DNA of 64,000 nucleotides from Burkholderiales bacterium 8X. GTDB lineage: Bacteria; Pseudomonadota; Gammaproteobacteria; Burkholderiales; Burkholderiaceae_C. Shown one piece after another: positions 1-9,049 of this stretch; the stretch's first letter is position 1, and each line of letters opens with the position of its first letter. The notes beneath the pieces were generated by a model, which saw only the letters and a list, made by a program, of their open reading frames with translations, had not been told where the DNA came from and searched no databases. Made by a program: the position numbers and the translations under genes. The stretch lies in NCBI GenBank assembly GCA_902506565.1, contig LR732703.1, positions 1,906,025-1,970,024 on the forward strand. The letters run 5' to 3'.

Positions 1-71
1 TGGCCGTCGGAGGCCAATTCCCAGGCAGTGGTCACGCCGATGATGCCGGCGCCCACGATCGCGATTTTCAT
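1..71 (-). CDS. FAD-dependent oxidoreductase, DadA-like (5' fragment)
   Basis: Only the first 23 codons lie in the window; the gene runs off the left edge. The N-terminus begins MKIAIVGAGIIGVTTAWEL, a Rossmann dinucleotide-binding motif (GxGxxG) at residues 7-12, as at the start of D-amino-acid dehydrogenases and related FAD oxidoreductases. It follows the amidase gene on the same strand after a 67-base gap. The family assignment rests on this one motif, so the exact substrate is unknown. Confidence 0.6.
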   Translation of the reverse strand, partial: MKIAIVGAGIIGVTTAWELASDG

Positions 72-138
72 TCTGTCGTTTCGATGGAAAAGTTCGTGCG
101 CGGCCGGGCTGGGGTTTTCGAGGCGATCGCCCAGGCGG

Positions 139-1476
139 TCAGCGCATCTTCAAGGCAGCTTCAGCCTTCAGCGCCACGGCCAGCACCGCATCGTCTCGCA
201 AGGCGGCGTGCCAGATCATGAGGCCAGCGGGCAACTCGCCCGGCGAATGGCAGGGAATCGAGATCGCGCAGCCGTCCAGCAGGTTGATTGCGGAGGGATT
301 GCGAAGGAGCAAGGCGTTGACGCGGAAGAACTCGGCGTCGCGTTCCTCGCCGGGCGCCACGCTCGCCAGGGTCGGCGCGGCGATCGGCACGGTCGGCGAG
401 AGCAGGGCGTCGTAGCCCGCGAGGGCTTGCTCGAATCGGGCGATCCACGCGGCGCGGGAACGCACGAGTTCGATGTACTCGTGCGCCTTCATGGTCGCGC
501 CCTTCACGATTCGCTGCGCAACCCGCGGGTCGTAGCCGGCGCCGCTTCGCTCGAGCAGCAGCCGATGCCAGGCGTAGGCTTCGGGCGCCGAGAACCCGCC
601 GGTGGCGTTCAGGGCCGGGATCTCGTCCAGAAGAGGCAGCGAGATCCGCTCGATGCGGGCGCCGGCTGCGCTCAGGGTCGCCAGGCTGCGCTCGAATGCG
701 GCCGCGACCGAGTCCTCGATACCGTCGAAGAACAACTGCGCCGGAACGGCCAGGCGGTAGGCCCCGAGGGGCGCGGAGCCCGGCGTGACCCGGCGGTCGG
801 CGAGGATCTCGTGCGCGGTGATGGCGTCCCGCACCGATCGGGTGAGGGCGCAAACCGTGTCGAGCGTCGTCGACAGGGGCAGCGCCCCCGACGCCGGAAC
901 CAGCCGCGCCGTGCTCTTGAACCCGACGATGCCGGTGAGCGCGGCCGGTATCCGGATCGAACCGCCGGTGTCCGAGCCGAGTCCGATGAACGCCGCGCCC
1001 GTGGCCACCGAAACCGCAGCGCCGGAGGACGATCCGCCCGGGATCCGGATCGCCTGGTCATCCGCGGGGTTTCGGGGCGTTCCGAAATGCGGGTTGACGC
1101 CCACGCCCGAGAACGCGAACTCGGTCATGTTGGTGCGGCCGATCGGAATGCCGCCGGCCGCGCGAAGGCGAGCCACCGCGGTCGCGTCCGCGGCGGCCCC
1201 GGGCGAATGCGAAAGCACCGCCGAACCGGCCGGAGTCGGTTGGCCGGCGATGTCGAACAGGTCCTTGACCGAGAACGCGAGACCGGCGAGCGGCTGGTCG
1301 TGCCGCGCGCCTGGGGTGCCGTCGACTTCGGCCAGCGCCTCCTCGAACATCGGCCGCACGAAGGCGTGCTCGCATGCCGGCGAGCGGGCGATTTCGGTCG
1401 AAGTGGCCATCTCGGCGCGCACATCGGTGGCGCCTTCGAGCAGCGCGAGGCGGGTGGCGTGGAGATCAGGGCGCAT
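139..1476 (-). CDS. Amidase (amidase signature family)
   Basis: Predicted amidohydrolase of 445 residues that would cleave a carboxamide to acid and ammonia. The Ser-cisSer-Lys triad of the amidase signature family is visible: Lys in FSVKDLFD, the glycine/serine-rich GGSSSGAAVSV segment, and the nucleophile region GSDTGGSIRIPAA. Length is normal for the family. I chose the ATG giving MRPDLHATRLAL because upstream codons look non-coding; no clear Shine-Dalgarno supports it, so the start could differ. The gene is divergent from rpsB and lies just upstream of a DadA-like oxidoreductase. The substrate cannot be read from the sequence; GatA is less likely because no gatB or gatC is nearby. Confidence 0.85.
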   Translation of the reverse strand: MRPDLHATRLALLEGATDVRAEMATSTEIARSPACEHAFVRPMFEEALAEVDGTPGARHDQPLAGLAFSVKDLFDIAGQPTPAGSAVLSHSPGAAADATAVARLRAAGGIPIGRTNMTEFAFSGVGVNPHFGTPRNPADDQAIRIPGGSSSGAAVSVATGAAFIGLGSDTGGSIRIPAALTGIVGFKSTARLVPASGALPLSTTLDTVCALTRSVRDAITAHEILADRRVTPGSAPLGAYRLAVPAQLFFDGIEDSVAAAFERSLATLSAAGARIERISLPLLDEIPALNATGGFSAPEAYAWHRLLLERSGAGYDPRVAQRIVKGATMKAHEYIELVRSRAAWIARFEQALAGYDALLSPTVPIAAPTLASVAPGEERDAEFFRVNALLLRNPSAINLLDGCAISIPCHSPGELPAGLMIWHAALRDDAVLAVALKAEAALKMR

Positions 1477-1661
1477 GGTGATGGCAAGAGGGGGAAACGT
1501 GGGGTCGCGTGTTATAGTCCTTGGGTTTCGCCGAGGCATCGCAACCAGCAAGCCAGGCGCGAAACACATCCGCAAACCAGCCCATACAAGGTGTTGTGCT
1601 CTTCCTGCCGGAAGCCGCGCAAAACGGGCTGGATTTTAGACCCAACCTTCGGAGCATCCTT

Positions 1662-2417
1662 ATGTCGACGACCATGCGCGAAATGCTGGAAGCCGGTGTC
1701 CATTTCGGTCACCAAACCCGCTTCTGGAACCCCAAGATGTCCCCTTTCATCTTCGGGCATCGCAACAAGATCCACATCATCAACCTGGAAAAGTCGCTCC
1801 CGATGTTCCAGGACGCGATGAAGTACGCCAAGCAACTCACCGCCAACCGCGGCACCATCCTGATGGTCGGCACCAAGCGCCAGGCCCGTGAAATCGTCGC
1901 AGCCGAGGCTCGCCGCGCCGGCGTCCCCTTCGTCGACACCCGCTGGCTCGGCGGCATGCTGACCAACTTCAAGACCGTCAAGACCTCGATCAAGCGCCTG
2001 AAGGAAATGAAGGCCCAGCAGGAAGCCGGCCTCGACAGCCTGAGCAAGAAAGAGCAGCTGACCTTCAGCCGCGAAATCGAGAAGCTCGAGAAGGATATCG
2101 GCGGCATCCAGGACATGAACGCCTTGCCCGACGCGATCTTCATCATCGACGTCGGCTTCCACAAGATCGCCGTCGCCGAAGCCAAGAAGCTCGGCATTCC
2201 GCTCATCGGCGTGGTGGACTCCAACCACTCGCCCGAAGGCATCGACTACGTCATTCCGGGCAACGACGACTCGTCGAAGGCGGTCACGCTCTACGCCCGC
2301 GGCATCGCCGACGCCATCATCGAAGGCCGTTCCAACGCCATGAACGACGTGGTCAAGGCGGTTGCCGAAGGTACCGGCGACGAATTCGTCGAAGTCGAAG
2401 AGGGCGCTTCCGCCTGA
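1662..2417 (+). CDS. rpsB: 30S ribosomal protein S2
   Basis: Ribosomal protein S2 of the small subunit, 251 residues, a typical bacterial length. It opens with [21 protein letters not shown], the S2 N-terminal signature, and contains [12 protein letters not shown] and the [14 protein letters not shown] segment. The start is fixed by homology and by GGAG seven bases upstream of the ATG. It is the first gene of the conserved translation/envelope run; tsf follows after 112 bases that contain an intrinsic terminator. The 185-base gap to the divergent amidase must hold its promoter and leader, but I could not pick a convincing -35/-10 pair there. Confidence 0.98.
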   Translation: MSTTMREMLEAGVHFGHQTRFWNPKMSPFIFGHRNKIHIINLEKSLPMFQDAMKYAKQLTANRGTILMVGTKRQAREIVAAEARRAGVPFVDTRWLGGMLTNFKTVKTSIKRLKEMKAQQEAGLDSLSKKEQLTFSREIEKLEKDIGGIQDMNALPDAIFIIDVGFHKIAVAEAKKLGIPLIGVVDSNHSPEGIDYVIPGNDDSSKAVTLYARGIADAIIEGRSNAMNDVVKAVAEGTGDEFVEVEEGASA

Positions 2418-2440
2418 AGATCGCTCTCGAGAGCCTGAAG

Positions 2441-2466
2441 AAGGGGCTTGTTGCCCCTTTTTTTTA
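2441..2466 (+). terminator. Intrinsic terminator between rpsB and tsf
   Basis: AAGGGGC and GCCCCTT form a perfect 7-bp stem (2441-2447 with 2453-2459) around a 5-base loop, followed directly by a run of eight T (2458-2465). It sits 24 bases after the rpsB stop and about 65 bases before the tsf start. It probably works as a partial terminator that lets S2 be made independently of EF-Ts and downstream genes. Confidence 0.85.
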
Positions 2467-2529
2467 ATTTGCTTTTCGCGGTGCCTGCGTCCGGCGCCGC
2501 AAGACATTCGAACCGAACGGAGAAACGAC

Positions 2530-3453
2530 ATGGCAACAATCACTGCAAGCATGGTGGGCGAACTGCGCGCCAAGACCGACGCGCCGATGATGGAATGCAA
2601 GAAGGCATTGACCGAGGCCGAAGGCAACATGGAAAAGGCCGAGGAACTGCTTCGCATCAAGCTCGGCAACAAGGCGGGCAAGGCCGCGAGCCGCGTCACG
2701 GCCGAAGGCGTGGTCACCGCCTACACCGACGACAAGGCCGGCGCAATCATCGAAATCAACTGCGAAACCGATTTCGTCACCAAGAACGACAGCTTCCTGG
2801 CCATGGCCAACGCGGCTGCCATGCTGGTCGCCAAGAACAATCCGGCCGATGTCGCCGCCCTCGGTGCCACGCCGTACGAGCAGGACGGTTTCGGCCCCAC
2901 GCTCGAGGACGTGCGCAAGGGCCTCATCGGCAAGATCGGCGAGAACATGAGCTTTCGCCGCTTCAAGCGCTTCGAAGGCAACGGCCAGCTCGCTTCTTAC
3001 CTGCACGGCACCCGCATCGGCGTCATGGTCGAGTTCGAGGGCGACGCGACCGCCGCCAAGGACGTGGCGATGCACATTGCGGCCATGAAGCCGGTCGCGG
3101 TTTCCAGCGCCGAGGTGCCGGCCGACCTGATCGAGAAGGAACGCGCCGTGGCTGCCGGCAAGGCCGAGGAAGACCGCAAGGTCGCCGAAGCCGCCGGCAA
3201 GGCGCCGCAGCCGGCCGACATCGTGGCCAAGCGCATCGAGGGCGGCGTGCAAAAGTACCTCAAGGAGGTCTCGCTGCACAACCAGCCTTTCGTCAAGAAT
3301 GACAAGCAGACCGTCGAGCAGATGCTGAAGGCCTCGTCCACGACCATCAAGGGCTTCACGCTCTACGTGGTCGGCGAGGGCATCGAGAAAAAGGTCGACG
3401 ACTTCGCGGCCGAAGTGGCGGCACAGGTCGCTGCCGCCAAGTCCGCTGCCTGA
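2530..3453 (+). CDS. tsf: Elongation factor Ts
   Basis: EF-Ts, the guanine-nucleotide exchange factor that recycles EF-Tu. The 307-residue product starts [20 protein letters not shown] and shows the [12 protein letters not shown] signature of the N-terminal UBA-like domain, then the core ([12 protein letters not shown]) and the C-terminal exchange region. Length is close to the E. coli protein (283) with the extra residues common in betaproteobacteria. A GGAG lies about seven bases before the ATG. It follows rpsB, as in nearly all bacteria, and precedes pyrH. Confidence 0.98.
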   Translation: MATITASMVGELRAKTDAPMMECKKALTEAEGNMEKAEELLRIKLGNKAGKAASRVTAEGVVTAYTDDKAGAIIEINCETDFVTKNDSFLAMANAAAMLVAKNNPADVAALGATPYEQDGFGPTLEDVRKGLIGKIGENMSFRRFKRFEGNGQLASYLHGTRIGVMVEFEGDATAAKDVAMHIAAMKPVAVSSAEVPADLIEKERAVAAGKAEEDRKVAEAAGKAPQPADIVAKRIEGGVQKYLKEVSLHNQPFVKNDKQTVEQMLKASSTTIKGFTLYVVGEGIEKKVDDFAAEVAAQVAAAKSAA

Positions 3454-3529
3454 AGCGAGCCAGGCGAGGGCAGACGCCTTCGCCGGCTCGCGAGGATCAC
3501 GTTTTAAACTTGCAGTAAGGAAGCTGTCC

Positions 3530-4252
3530 ATGCCAGATGCCCGCCCCGCCCACAAACGAATCTTGTTGAAGTTGTCTGGCGAGGCATTGATGGGGGAAGA
3601 CGCGTTCGGCATCAACCACCAGACCATCAAGCGGATGGTCAGCGAGGTGGCCGAGGTCGTCGCGATGGGGGTCGAGGTTGCCGTGGTGATCGGCGGCGGC
3701 AACATTTTTCGCGGTGTCGCCGGCGGCTCGGTCGGCATGGACCGCGCGACCGCCGACTACATGGGCATGCTGGCCACCGTCATGAACTCGCTGGCGCTCG
3801 CCGACACCATGAACAAGCAGGGCATCATCGCCCGGGTGATGTCCGCCATTGCCATCGAACAGGTGGTCGAGCCCTATGTCCGGCCCAAGGCCCTGCAGTA
3901 CCTCGAGGAAGGCAAGGTGGTGATCTTTGCCGCCGGCACCGGCAACCCTTTCTTCACGACCGACACCGCCGCTGCCTTGCGCGGGGCCGAGATCGGCGCC
4001 GAAATCGTGCTCAAGGCCACCAAGGTGGACGGGGTCTACAGCGCAGATCCGCAAAAAGATCCCACGGCAACCCGCTATTCCCGGCTTACCTTCGACGACG
4101 CCATCGCGCAGAATCTCGGAATCATGGATGCGACCGCTTTCGCGCTCTGCCGTGACCAGAAGCTGCCGATCAAGGTGTTCTCCATATTCAAGAATGGCGC
4201 GCTCAAGCGGGTCGTCATGGGTGAGGACGAAGGCACCCTGGTGCACGCCTGA
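3530..4252 (+). CDS. pyrH: Uridylate kinase
   Basis: UMP kinase, phosphorylating UMP to UDP with ATP for pyrimidine nucleotide synthesis. The product has 240 residues, the normal length for the hexameric bacterial enzyme of the amino-acid-kinase fold. Visible motifs include [10 protein letters not shown] near the N-terminus, the glycine-rich [11 protein letters not shown], and [16 protein letters not shown] in the UMP/ATP pocket. An AAGGAAG Shine-Dalgarno lies upstream of the ATG. It sits between tsf and frr, its standard place. Confidence 0.97.
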   Translation: MPDARPAHKRILLKLSGEALMGEDAFGINHQTIKRMVSEVAEVVAMGVEVAVVIGGGNIFRGVAGGSVGMDRATADYMGMLATVMNSLALADTMNKQGIIARVMSAIAIEQVVEPYVRPKALQYLEEGKVVIFAAGTGNPFFTTDTAAALRGAEIGAEIVLKATKVDGVYSADPQKDPTATRYSRLTFDDAIAQNLGIMDATAFALCRDQKLPIKVFSIFKNGALKRVVMGEDEGTLVHA

Positions 4253-4277
4253 GCGGCAGTCCACAGGAACCTCAGAG

Positions 4278-4841
4278 ATGAAGACCATTCCAGAAATCCG
4301 CAGTGCGACCGACGTCAAGATGAACCAGTCGATCGCCGCCTTCCAGGCCAACCTGACCAAGATCCGCACCGGCCGTGCCAACCCGGCGCTGCTGGACTCG
4401 ATCCATGTCGACTACTACGGCTCCCAGGTGCCGCTGTCGCAGGTGGCCAATGTGTCGCTGCTCGACTCCCGCACCATCAGCGTCCAACCCTGGGAAAAGG
4501 GCATGGGCGCCAAGATCGAGAAAGCCATCCGCGAAAGCGACCTGGGTCTCAACCCGGCTTCGATGGGCGACCTGATCCGGGTGCCCCTTCCGCCCATGAG
4601 CGAGGAGCGCCGCCGCGAGATGACCAAGCTGGTTCGCAACGAAGGCGAAGCGGCCAAGATCGCCGTGCGCAACCTGCGCCGGGACGCCAACGACACCATC
4701 AAGAAGCTGGTCAAGGACAAGGCGGCTTCCGAGGACGAGCAGAAGCGGGCCGAGGCCGAGATCCAGAAGGTGACCGACCGCCACATCGGCGAAATCGATC
4801 GCATGGTGACGGCCAAGGAAGCCGAGATCATGGCCGTCTAG
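4278..4841 (+). CDS. frr: Ribosome recycling factor
   Basis: Ribosome recycling factor, which with EF-G splits post-termination ribosomes. The 187-residue protein has the conserved [15 protein letters not shown] helix and the [15 protein letters not shown] segment, then the long C-terminal helix [15 protein letters not shown] chose the ATG that gives [12 protein letters not shown], 25 bases after pyrH; longer open frame upstream lies inside pyrH. uppS begins one base after its stop. Confidence 0.97.
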   Translation: MKTIPEIRSATDVKMNQSIAAFQANLTKIRTGRANPALLDSIHVDYYGSQVPLSQVANVSLLDSRTISVQPWEKGMGAKIEKAIRESDLGLNPASMGDLIRVPLPPMSEERRREMTKLVRNEGEAAKIAVRNLRRDANDTIKKLVKDKAASEDEQKRAEAEIQKVTDRHIGEIDRMVTAKEAEIMAV

Positions 4842-4842
4842 C

Positions 4843-5586
4843 ATGGGCAAGCCCGCTTCCGAAGCCGTCGTGCCCCGGCACGTGGCCATCGTCATGGATG
4901 GCAACGGACGCTGGGCGACCCGCCGATTCCTGCCTCGGGTGGCGGGGCACAAGCAGGGCGTGGAGTCCCTTCGCCGCTGCGTCAGGGCGTGCGTGGACCG
5001 TGGGGTCCAGGTCCTGACCGTGTTCGCGTTCTCTTCCGAAAACTGGAATCGTCCCGTCGAAGAGGTTTCGGGCCTGATGGACCTGATGGTCGGCGCGTTG
5101 GCCCGCGAGGTTCCGCGGCTCACGCGGGACGGCGTCAAGCTCCACTTCGTGGGCGAGCGCGGCGGCTTGTCCGAGAAGATTGCCGCCGGCCTCCTGAAAG
5201 CCGAGGCAGCGACCGCCACCAACAACCGGCTCGTGCTCAACGTCTGCTTCAACTACGGCGGGCGCTGGGACATCGCACGCGCCGCAGCCTTGCTCGCGAC
5301 CCGCGGCGAGGCGATCACCGAGGCCAGCCTCGATGCGGCCATGGCGCTGTCGCACGTGCCCGATCCCGACCTGTTCATTCGCACCGGCGGCGAGCAGCGG
5401 CTTTCGAACTTCCTGCTCTGGCAAAGCGCGTATGCCGAGCTGTTCTTCAGCGACAAGCTGTGGCCGGAGTTCGACGAGGCTGCATTGGACGATGCCATCG
5501 CCGCCTATCAGCGACGGGAGCGTCGATTCGGGCAGACGTCCGCGCAACTTGCCGACAACGCCAGGCGCGACCCCCAGGCAGCCTGA
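4843..5586 (+). CDS. uppS: Undecaprenyl diphosphate synthase (isoprenyl transferase)
   Basis: Cis-prenyltransferase that extends farnesyl diphosphate with isopentenyl diphosphate to C55 undecaprenyl diphosphate, the lipid carrier for peptidoglycan and O-antigen. The 247-residue product carries the catalytic Asp19 in VMDGNGRWA and the RTGGEQRLSNFLLWQ motif near residue 185. Start and stop sit tightly between frr (one-base gap) and cdsA (four-base gap), so co-translation is likely. Confidence 0.97.
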   Translation: MGKPASEAVVPRHVAIVMDGNGRWATRRFLPRVAGHKQGVESLRRCVRACVDRGVQVLTVFAFSSENWNRPVEEVSGLMDLMVGALAREVPRLTRDGVKLHFVGERGGLSEKIAAGLLKAEAATATNNRLVLNVCFNYGGRWDIARAAALLATRGEAITEASLDAAMALSHVPDPDLFIRTGGEQRLSNFLLWQSAYAELFFSDKLWPEFDEAALDDAIAAYQRRERRFGQTSAQLADNARRDPQAA

Positions 5587-5590
5587 GCGC

Positions 5591-6436
5591 ATGCTCAAAC
5601 AACGCATCATCACGGCCGTCGTCCTGCTGGCGATCCTGCTGCCGGCGCTTTTCTATCCGTCGCATATCCCCTTCGCCTGCGTGATGCTCGCGCTGATCGG
5701 TGCGGCGGCCTGGGAGTGGGGGCGGCTGAACGAATGCGGCTCGGGCATGTCGATCTTCCTCGCGGTCGAGGCGGTCGCGCTGTGTGCGCTCTCCTGGTGG
5801 CTGGGGCTCCTGCAAGAACGCCTTCTCGTGGTCTGGATCGTCGCGGCAGCCGCCTGGGTGCTGGGCGGCGCGGCCTTGCTGCGGGTCGCGGTGCCCGGTT
5901 GGCCGCGCGTGCCGCGCGGTCTGCGGCTGGTGGGTGGATTGCTCGCGTTGTGGGTCGCGTGGCTGGCCGCCGTGCAAGCGCGCATGGAAGGCATCAATTT
6001 CCTGCTGTCGATCCTGGTGCTCGTGTGGGTCGCCGACGTCTTCGCCTATTTCGCCGGCCGAGCCTTCGGTCTTCGATTCACCCGCAACAAGCTGGCACCG
6101 AGCATCAGCCCCGGCAAGAGCTGGGAGGGCGTCTGGGGCGGGATGGCCGGGGTGGTTGTGCTTGCAATCGCCTGGGCCTGGTCCGATGGCGCGGTTCAAG
6201 CCAGCGTGCAGAGCCTTTATTCGCGCCTGGCCGAGCGCGGCTGGTGGCTGCTGCTCGTCGGCGTACTTTTTCTTTCTGCGATGAGCGTGGTGGGTGACCT
6301 GGTCGAATCCTTGATCAAGCGAAGTGCGGGTGCCAAGGACAGCAGCAATCTGCTGCCGGGGCATGGCGGCGTGCTCGATCGGATCGACGCGCTGCTGCCG
6401 ACCCTGCCCATCGCCATGATGCTGGCCCATTTGTGA
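5591..6436 (+). CDS. cdsA: Phosphatidate cytidylyltransferase
   Basis: CDP-diacylglycerol synthase, an inner-membrane enzyme converting phosphatidate and CTP to CDP-diacylglycerol for phospholipid synthesis. The 281-residue product is made mostly of hydrophobic helices beginning at MLKQRIITAVVLLAILLPAL, and ends with the family signature region containing GDLVESLIKR and KDSSNLLPGHGGVLDRID. It overlaps the dxr start by four bases (GTGA). Confidence 0.96.
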   Translation: MLKQRIITAVVLLAILLPALFYPSHIPFACVMLALIGAAAWEWGRLNECGSGMSIFLAVEAVALCALSWWLGLLQERLLVVWIVAAAAWVLGGAALLRVAVPGWPRVPRGLRLVGGLLALWVAWLAAVQARMEGINFLLSILVLVWVADVFAYFAGRAFGLRFTRNKLAPSISPGKSWEGVWGGMAGVVVLAIAWAWSDGAVQASVQSLYSRLAERGWWLLLVGVLFLSAMSVVGDLVESLIKRSAGAKDSSNLLPGHGGVLDRIDALLPTLPIAMMLAHL

Positions 6437-7620
6437 AACAACCCAAGCAGCGCCTGACGGTGCTCGGCTCGACCGGCTCGGTCGGCGTCAGTACCCTCGA
6501 TGTGGTGTCGAAACATCTCGACCGCTTCGAGGTGTTCGCGCTTTCGGCGAACACCAACGTCGACGAATTGCTCGCCCAATGTGCGGCGTTCAGGCCGCGA
6601 TTCGCGGTCATGGCCAGTGCCTCGCATGCCGATCGACTGGCCGAGCGGCTCGAACAGAACGGTTTGCCGACCCGGGTCCTGAGCGGCGAAGACGCGCTCG
6701 AGCAAATTGCAGAACATGAGGATGTCGATACGGTCATGGCAGCAATCGTCGGCGCCGCGGGCCTCGGGCCCTGCCTTGCCGCGGCACGCGCCGGAAAGCG
6801 TCTCCTGCTGGCCAACAAGGAGGCGCTGGTCGTCGGCGGCGAACTCTTCATGCGCACGGTGGAGGAGGGCGGCGCCACCCTGCTGCCGATCGACAGCGAG
6901 CACTCGGCCATCTTCCAATCGCTGCCCGAGGATCCGCGCACCTGGGCAAGGCGGATCGACAAGATCATCCTGACCGCTTCGGGCGGTCCGTTCCGGACCC
7001 GATCGCCGCAGTCGCTCGGCAGCGTGACGCCGGACGAAGCATGCGCCCATCCCAACTGGGTCATGGGCCGGAAGATCTCGGTCGACTCGGCGACGATGAT
7101 GAACAAGGCGCTCGAGGTGATCGAGGCGCGGCACCTGTTCGGCGTGTCGCCCGAGCAGATCGAGGTGGTCATCCATCCGCAGAGCGTGGTGCATTCGATG
7201 GTGCAGTTCGTCGACTCCTCGGTCATCGCGCAGCTGGGCACGCCCGACATGCGGGTGCCGATCGCGGTCGGCCTTGCCTGGCCGGAACGTATCGCGAGCG
7301 GAGCCGCTGCGCTCGATTTCCGGCGATTGGCCAACCTCAGCTTCGAGCCGCCGGACGATGCGCTTTTCCCGGGGCTACGCCTCGCGTGGCAGGCCCTGCG
7401 CGCCGCGCCCGGCACGACGGCGGTGCTCAATGCTGCCAACGAGGTCGCGGTCGAAGCCTTCTTGCAGCGTCGGCTCGGCTTCGATCGAATCCATGCGGTG
7501 AACCTGGAAACTCTGGAGGCGGTGCAGCCCTCCAACACCGGGTCGCTCGCCGATTTGCTGGCGCTCGATGCCAGCGCCCGTGCGGCTGCGCGCAGCACCG
7601 CCGAGCGCTTCGCCCTCTGA
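6433..7620 (+). CDS. dxr: 1-deoxy-D-xylulose-5-phosphate reductoisomerase
   Basis: NADPH-dependent enzyme of the MEP isoprenoid pathway, making 2-C-methyl-D-erythritol 4-phosphate; 395 residues. The NADPH motif GSTGSVG is near the N-terminus, followed by LLANKEALV and the metal/substrate site segment PIDSEHSAIFQ. The start is GTG, giving MKQPKQRLTVLGSTG, and overlaps the cdsA stop as GTGA. Its product feeds the prenyl substrate of UppS in the same gene run. Confidence 0.97.
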   Translation: MKQPKQRLTVLGSTGSVGVSTLDVVSKHLDRFEVFALSANTNVDELLAQCAAFRPRFAVMASASHADRLAERLEQNGLPTRVLSGEDALEQIAEHEDVDTVMAAIVGAAGLGPCLAAARAGKRLLLANKEALVVGGELFMRTVEEGGATLLPIDSEHSAIFQSLPEDPRTWARRIDKIILTASGGPFRTRSPQSLGSVTPDEACAHPNWVMGRKISVDSATMMNKALEVIEARHLFGVSPEQIEVVIHPQSVVHSMVQFVDSSVIAQLGTPDMRVPIAVGLAWPERIASGAAALDFRRLANLSFEPPDDALFPGLRLAWQALRAAPGTTAVLNAANEVAVEAFLQRRLGFDRIHAVNLETLEAVQPSNTGSLADLLALDASARAAARSTAERFAL

Positions 7621-7642
7621 ACGCCTTCCTCCAGGACAGCTC

Positions 7643-9013
7643 ATGCTCACAGTCGTTGCCTTCATCGTCGCGCTCGGGCTCTTGATCGCGGTTCACGAAT
7701 ACGGACACTATCGCGTCGCGGTGGCCTGCGGCGTGAAGGTGATCCGCTTCTCGGTCGGCTTCGGCAAGACGCTGGTTCGCTGGAAGCCGAAGCGCCAGCA
7801 CCCGGGCCAGGACACTGAATTCGTCATTGCCGCGTTTCCCTTGGGCGGCTACGTCAAGATGCTGGACGAGCGCGAAGGCGAGGTCGCGCCGAATGAACGC
7901 CATCGGGCCTTCAACACGCAGCCCTTGCGCTCGCGGGCGGCCATCGTGGCCGCCGGCCCCATTGCCAACCTGCTCCTTGCGGTGGTGCTCTACACCGCGG
8001 TCAACTGGATCGGCGTCAAGGAGCCGGTCGCTCAGCTCGCCCGGCCGGTTGCGGCCTCGCTGGCCGAGCAGGCGGGCCTGCGCGGTGGCGAGCGCATTGC
8101 CCGCGCCGGGTTCGACGGCGCCCTCGAACCGGTGCAATCCTTCGAGGACCTGCGCTGGCGCATGACGCGTGGCGCCCTCGATGGTCGCGACCTGACGCTC
8201 GAGGTGGCCGGCGAGGGCAGCACGGCGCCGCGGCAGCTCGTTCTGCCCTTGAGCCGAATCGAGGCCAAGGATGCGGATGCGCAGATGTTCCGCAAGATCG
8301 GTGTGATCGCTCCCTTGACCCGACCCGAGATCGGCGAGGTGATGGCCGGCGGCGCGGCCGAAAAGTCCGGCCTCAAGAGCGGCGACCTGGTTCGAAGCAT
8401 CGGCTCGACGCCGATCGTCGACGGGCAGCAGCTTCGCGAAGTCATTCGAAGCTCGGTCGACGGCTCGCAGCCGCTCACGCAGAAATGGCAGGTGGAGCGA
8501 GGCGGCGGCGCGATGAGCATCGACGTCACGCCCGAGGTCCGCGAAGAAGGCGCCAGCAAGGTCGGCCGGATCGGCGCCTACGTGGGTGCGCCGCCGGAGA
8601 TGGTCGTGGTGCGGCAAGGTCCGCTGGACGGCATCTGGCAGGGCGCCGTTCGCACCTGGGAGGTGTCGGGACTCACGGTGCGCATGATGGCCAAGATGGT
8701 GATCGGCGAAGCCTCGCTCAAGAACCTGAGCGGCCCGCTCACGATCGCCGACTATGCGGGCAAGTCCGCAAGCCTCGGCCTGACCCAATACCTGGTGTTC
8801 CTGGCCTTGATCAGCGTAAGCCTCGGGGTGCTGAACCTGATGCCTTTGCCGGTCCTCGATGGGGGGCACCTGATGTATTATCTTTGGGAGGGGCTGACCG
8901 GCAAGAGCGTCTCCGACGCCTGGATGGAACGCCTGCAGCGCGGCGGTGTTGCGCTGCTGCTGGTCATGATGTCGATCGCACTTTTCAACGACGTGACGCG
9001 GCTCTTTGGTTAA
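7643..9013 (+). CDS. rseP: Site-2 intramembrane zinc metalloprotease RseP
   Basis: Inner-membrane protease of 456 residues, expected to cleave anti-sigma factor and signal-peptide remnants within the membrane. The zinc motif HEYGH is at residues 18-22 in the first transmembrane helix, and NLMPLPVLDGGH with the LDG motif is at about 398-409 in the C-terminal membrane part. Between them lie two PDZ-like segments. It precedes bamA, the usual order, linking outer-membrane assembly and the envelope stress response. Confidence 0.95.
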   Translation: MLTVVAFIVALGLLIAVHEYGHYRVAVACGVKVIRFSVGFGKTLVRWKPKRQHPGQDTEFVIAAFPLGGYVKMLDEREGEVAPNERHRAFNTQPLRSRAAIVAAGPIANLLLAVVLYTAVNWIGVKEPVAQLARPVAASLAEQAGLRGGERIARAGFDGALEPVQSFEDLRWRMTRGALDGRDLTLEVAGEGSTAPRQLVLPLSRIEAKDADAQMFRKIGVIAPLTRPEIGEVMAGGAAEKSGLKSGDLVRSIGSTPIVDGQQLREVIRSSVDGSQPLTQKWQVERGGGAMSIDVTPEVREEGASKVGRIGAYVGAPPEMVVVRQGPLDGIWQGAVRTWEVSGLTVRMMAKMVIGEASLKNLSGPLTIADYAGKSASLGLTQYLVFLALISVSLGVLNLMPLPVLDGGHLMYYLWEGLTGKSVSDAWMERLQRGGVALLLVMMSIALFNDVTRLFG

Positions 9014-9049
9014 CTAATGCCGGCCCCTTGCGCGCCGCTCAATTCACAG

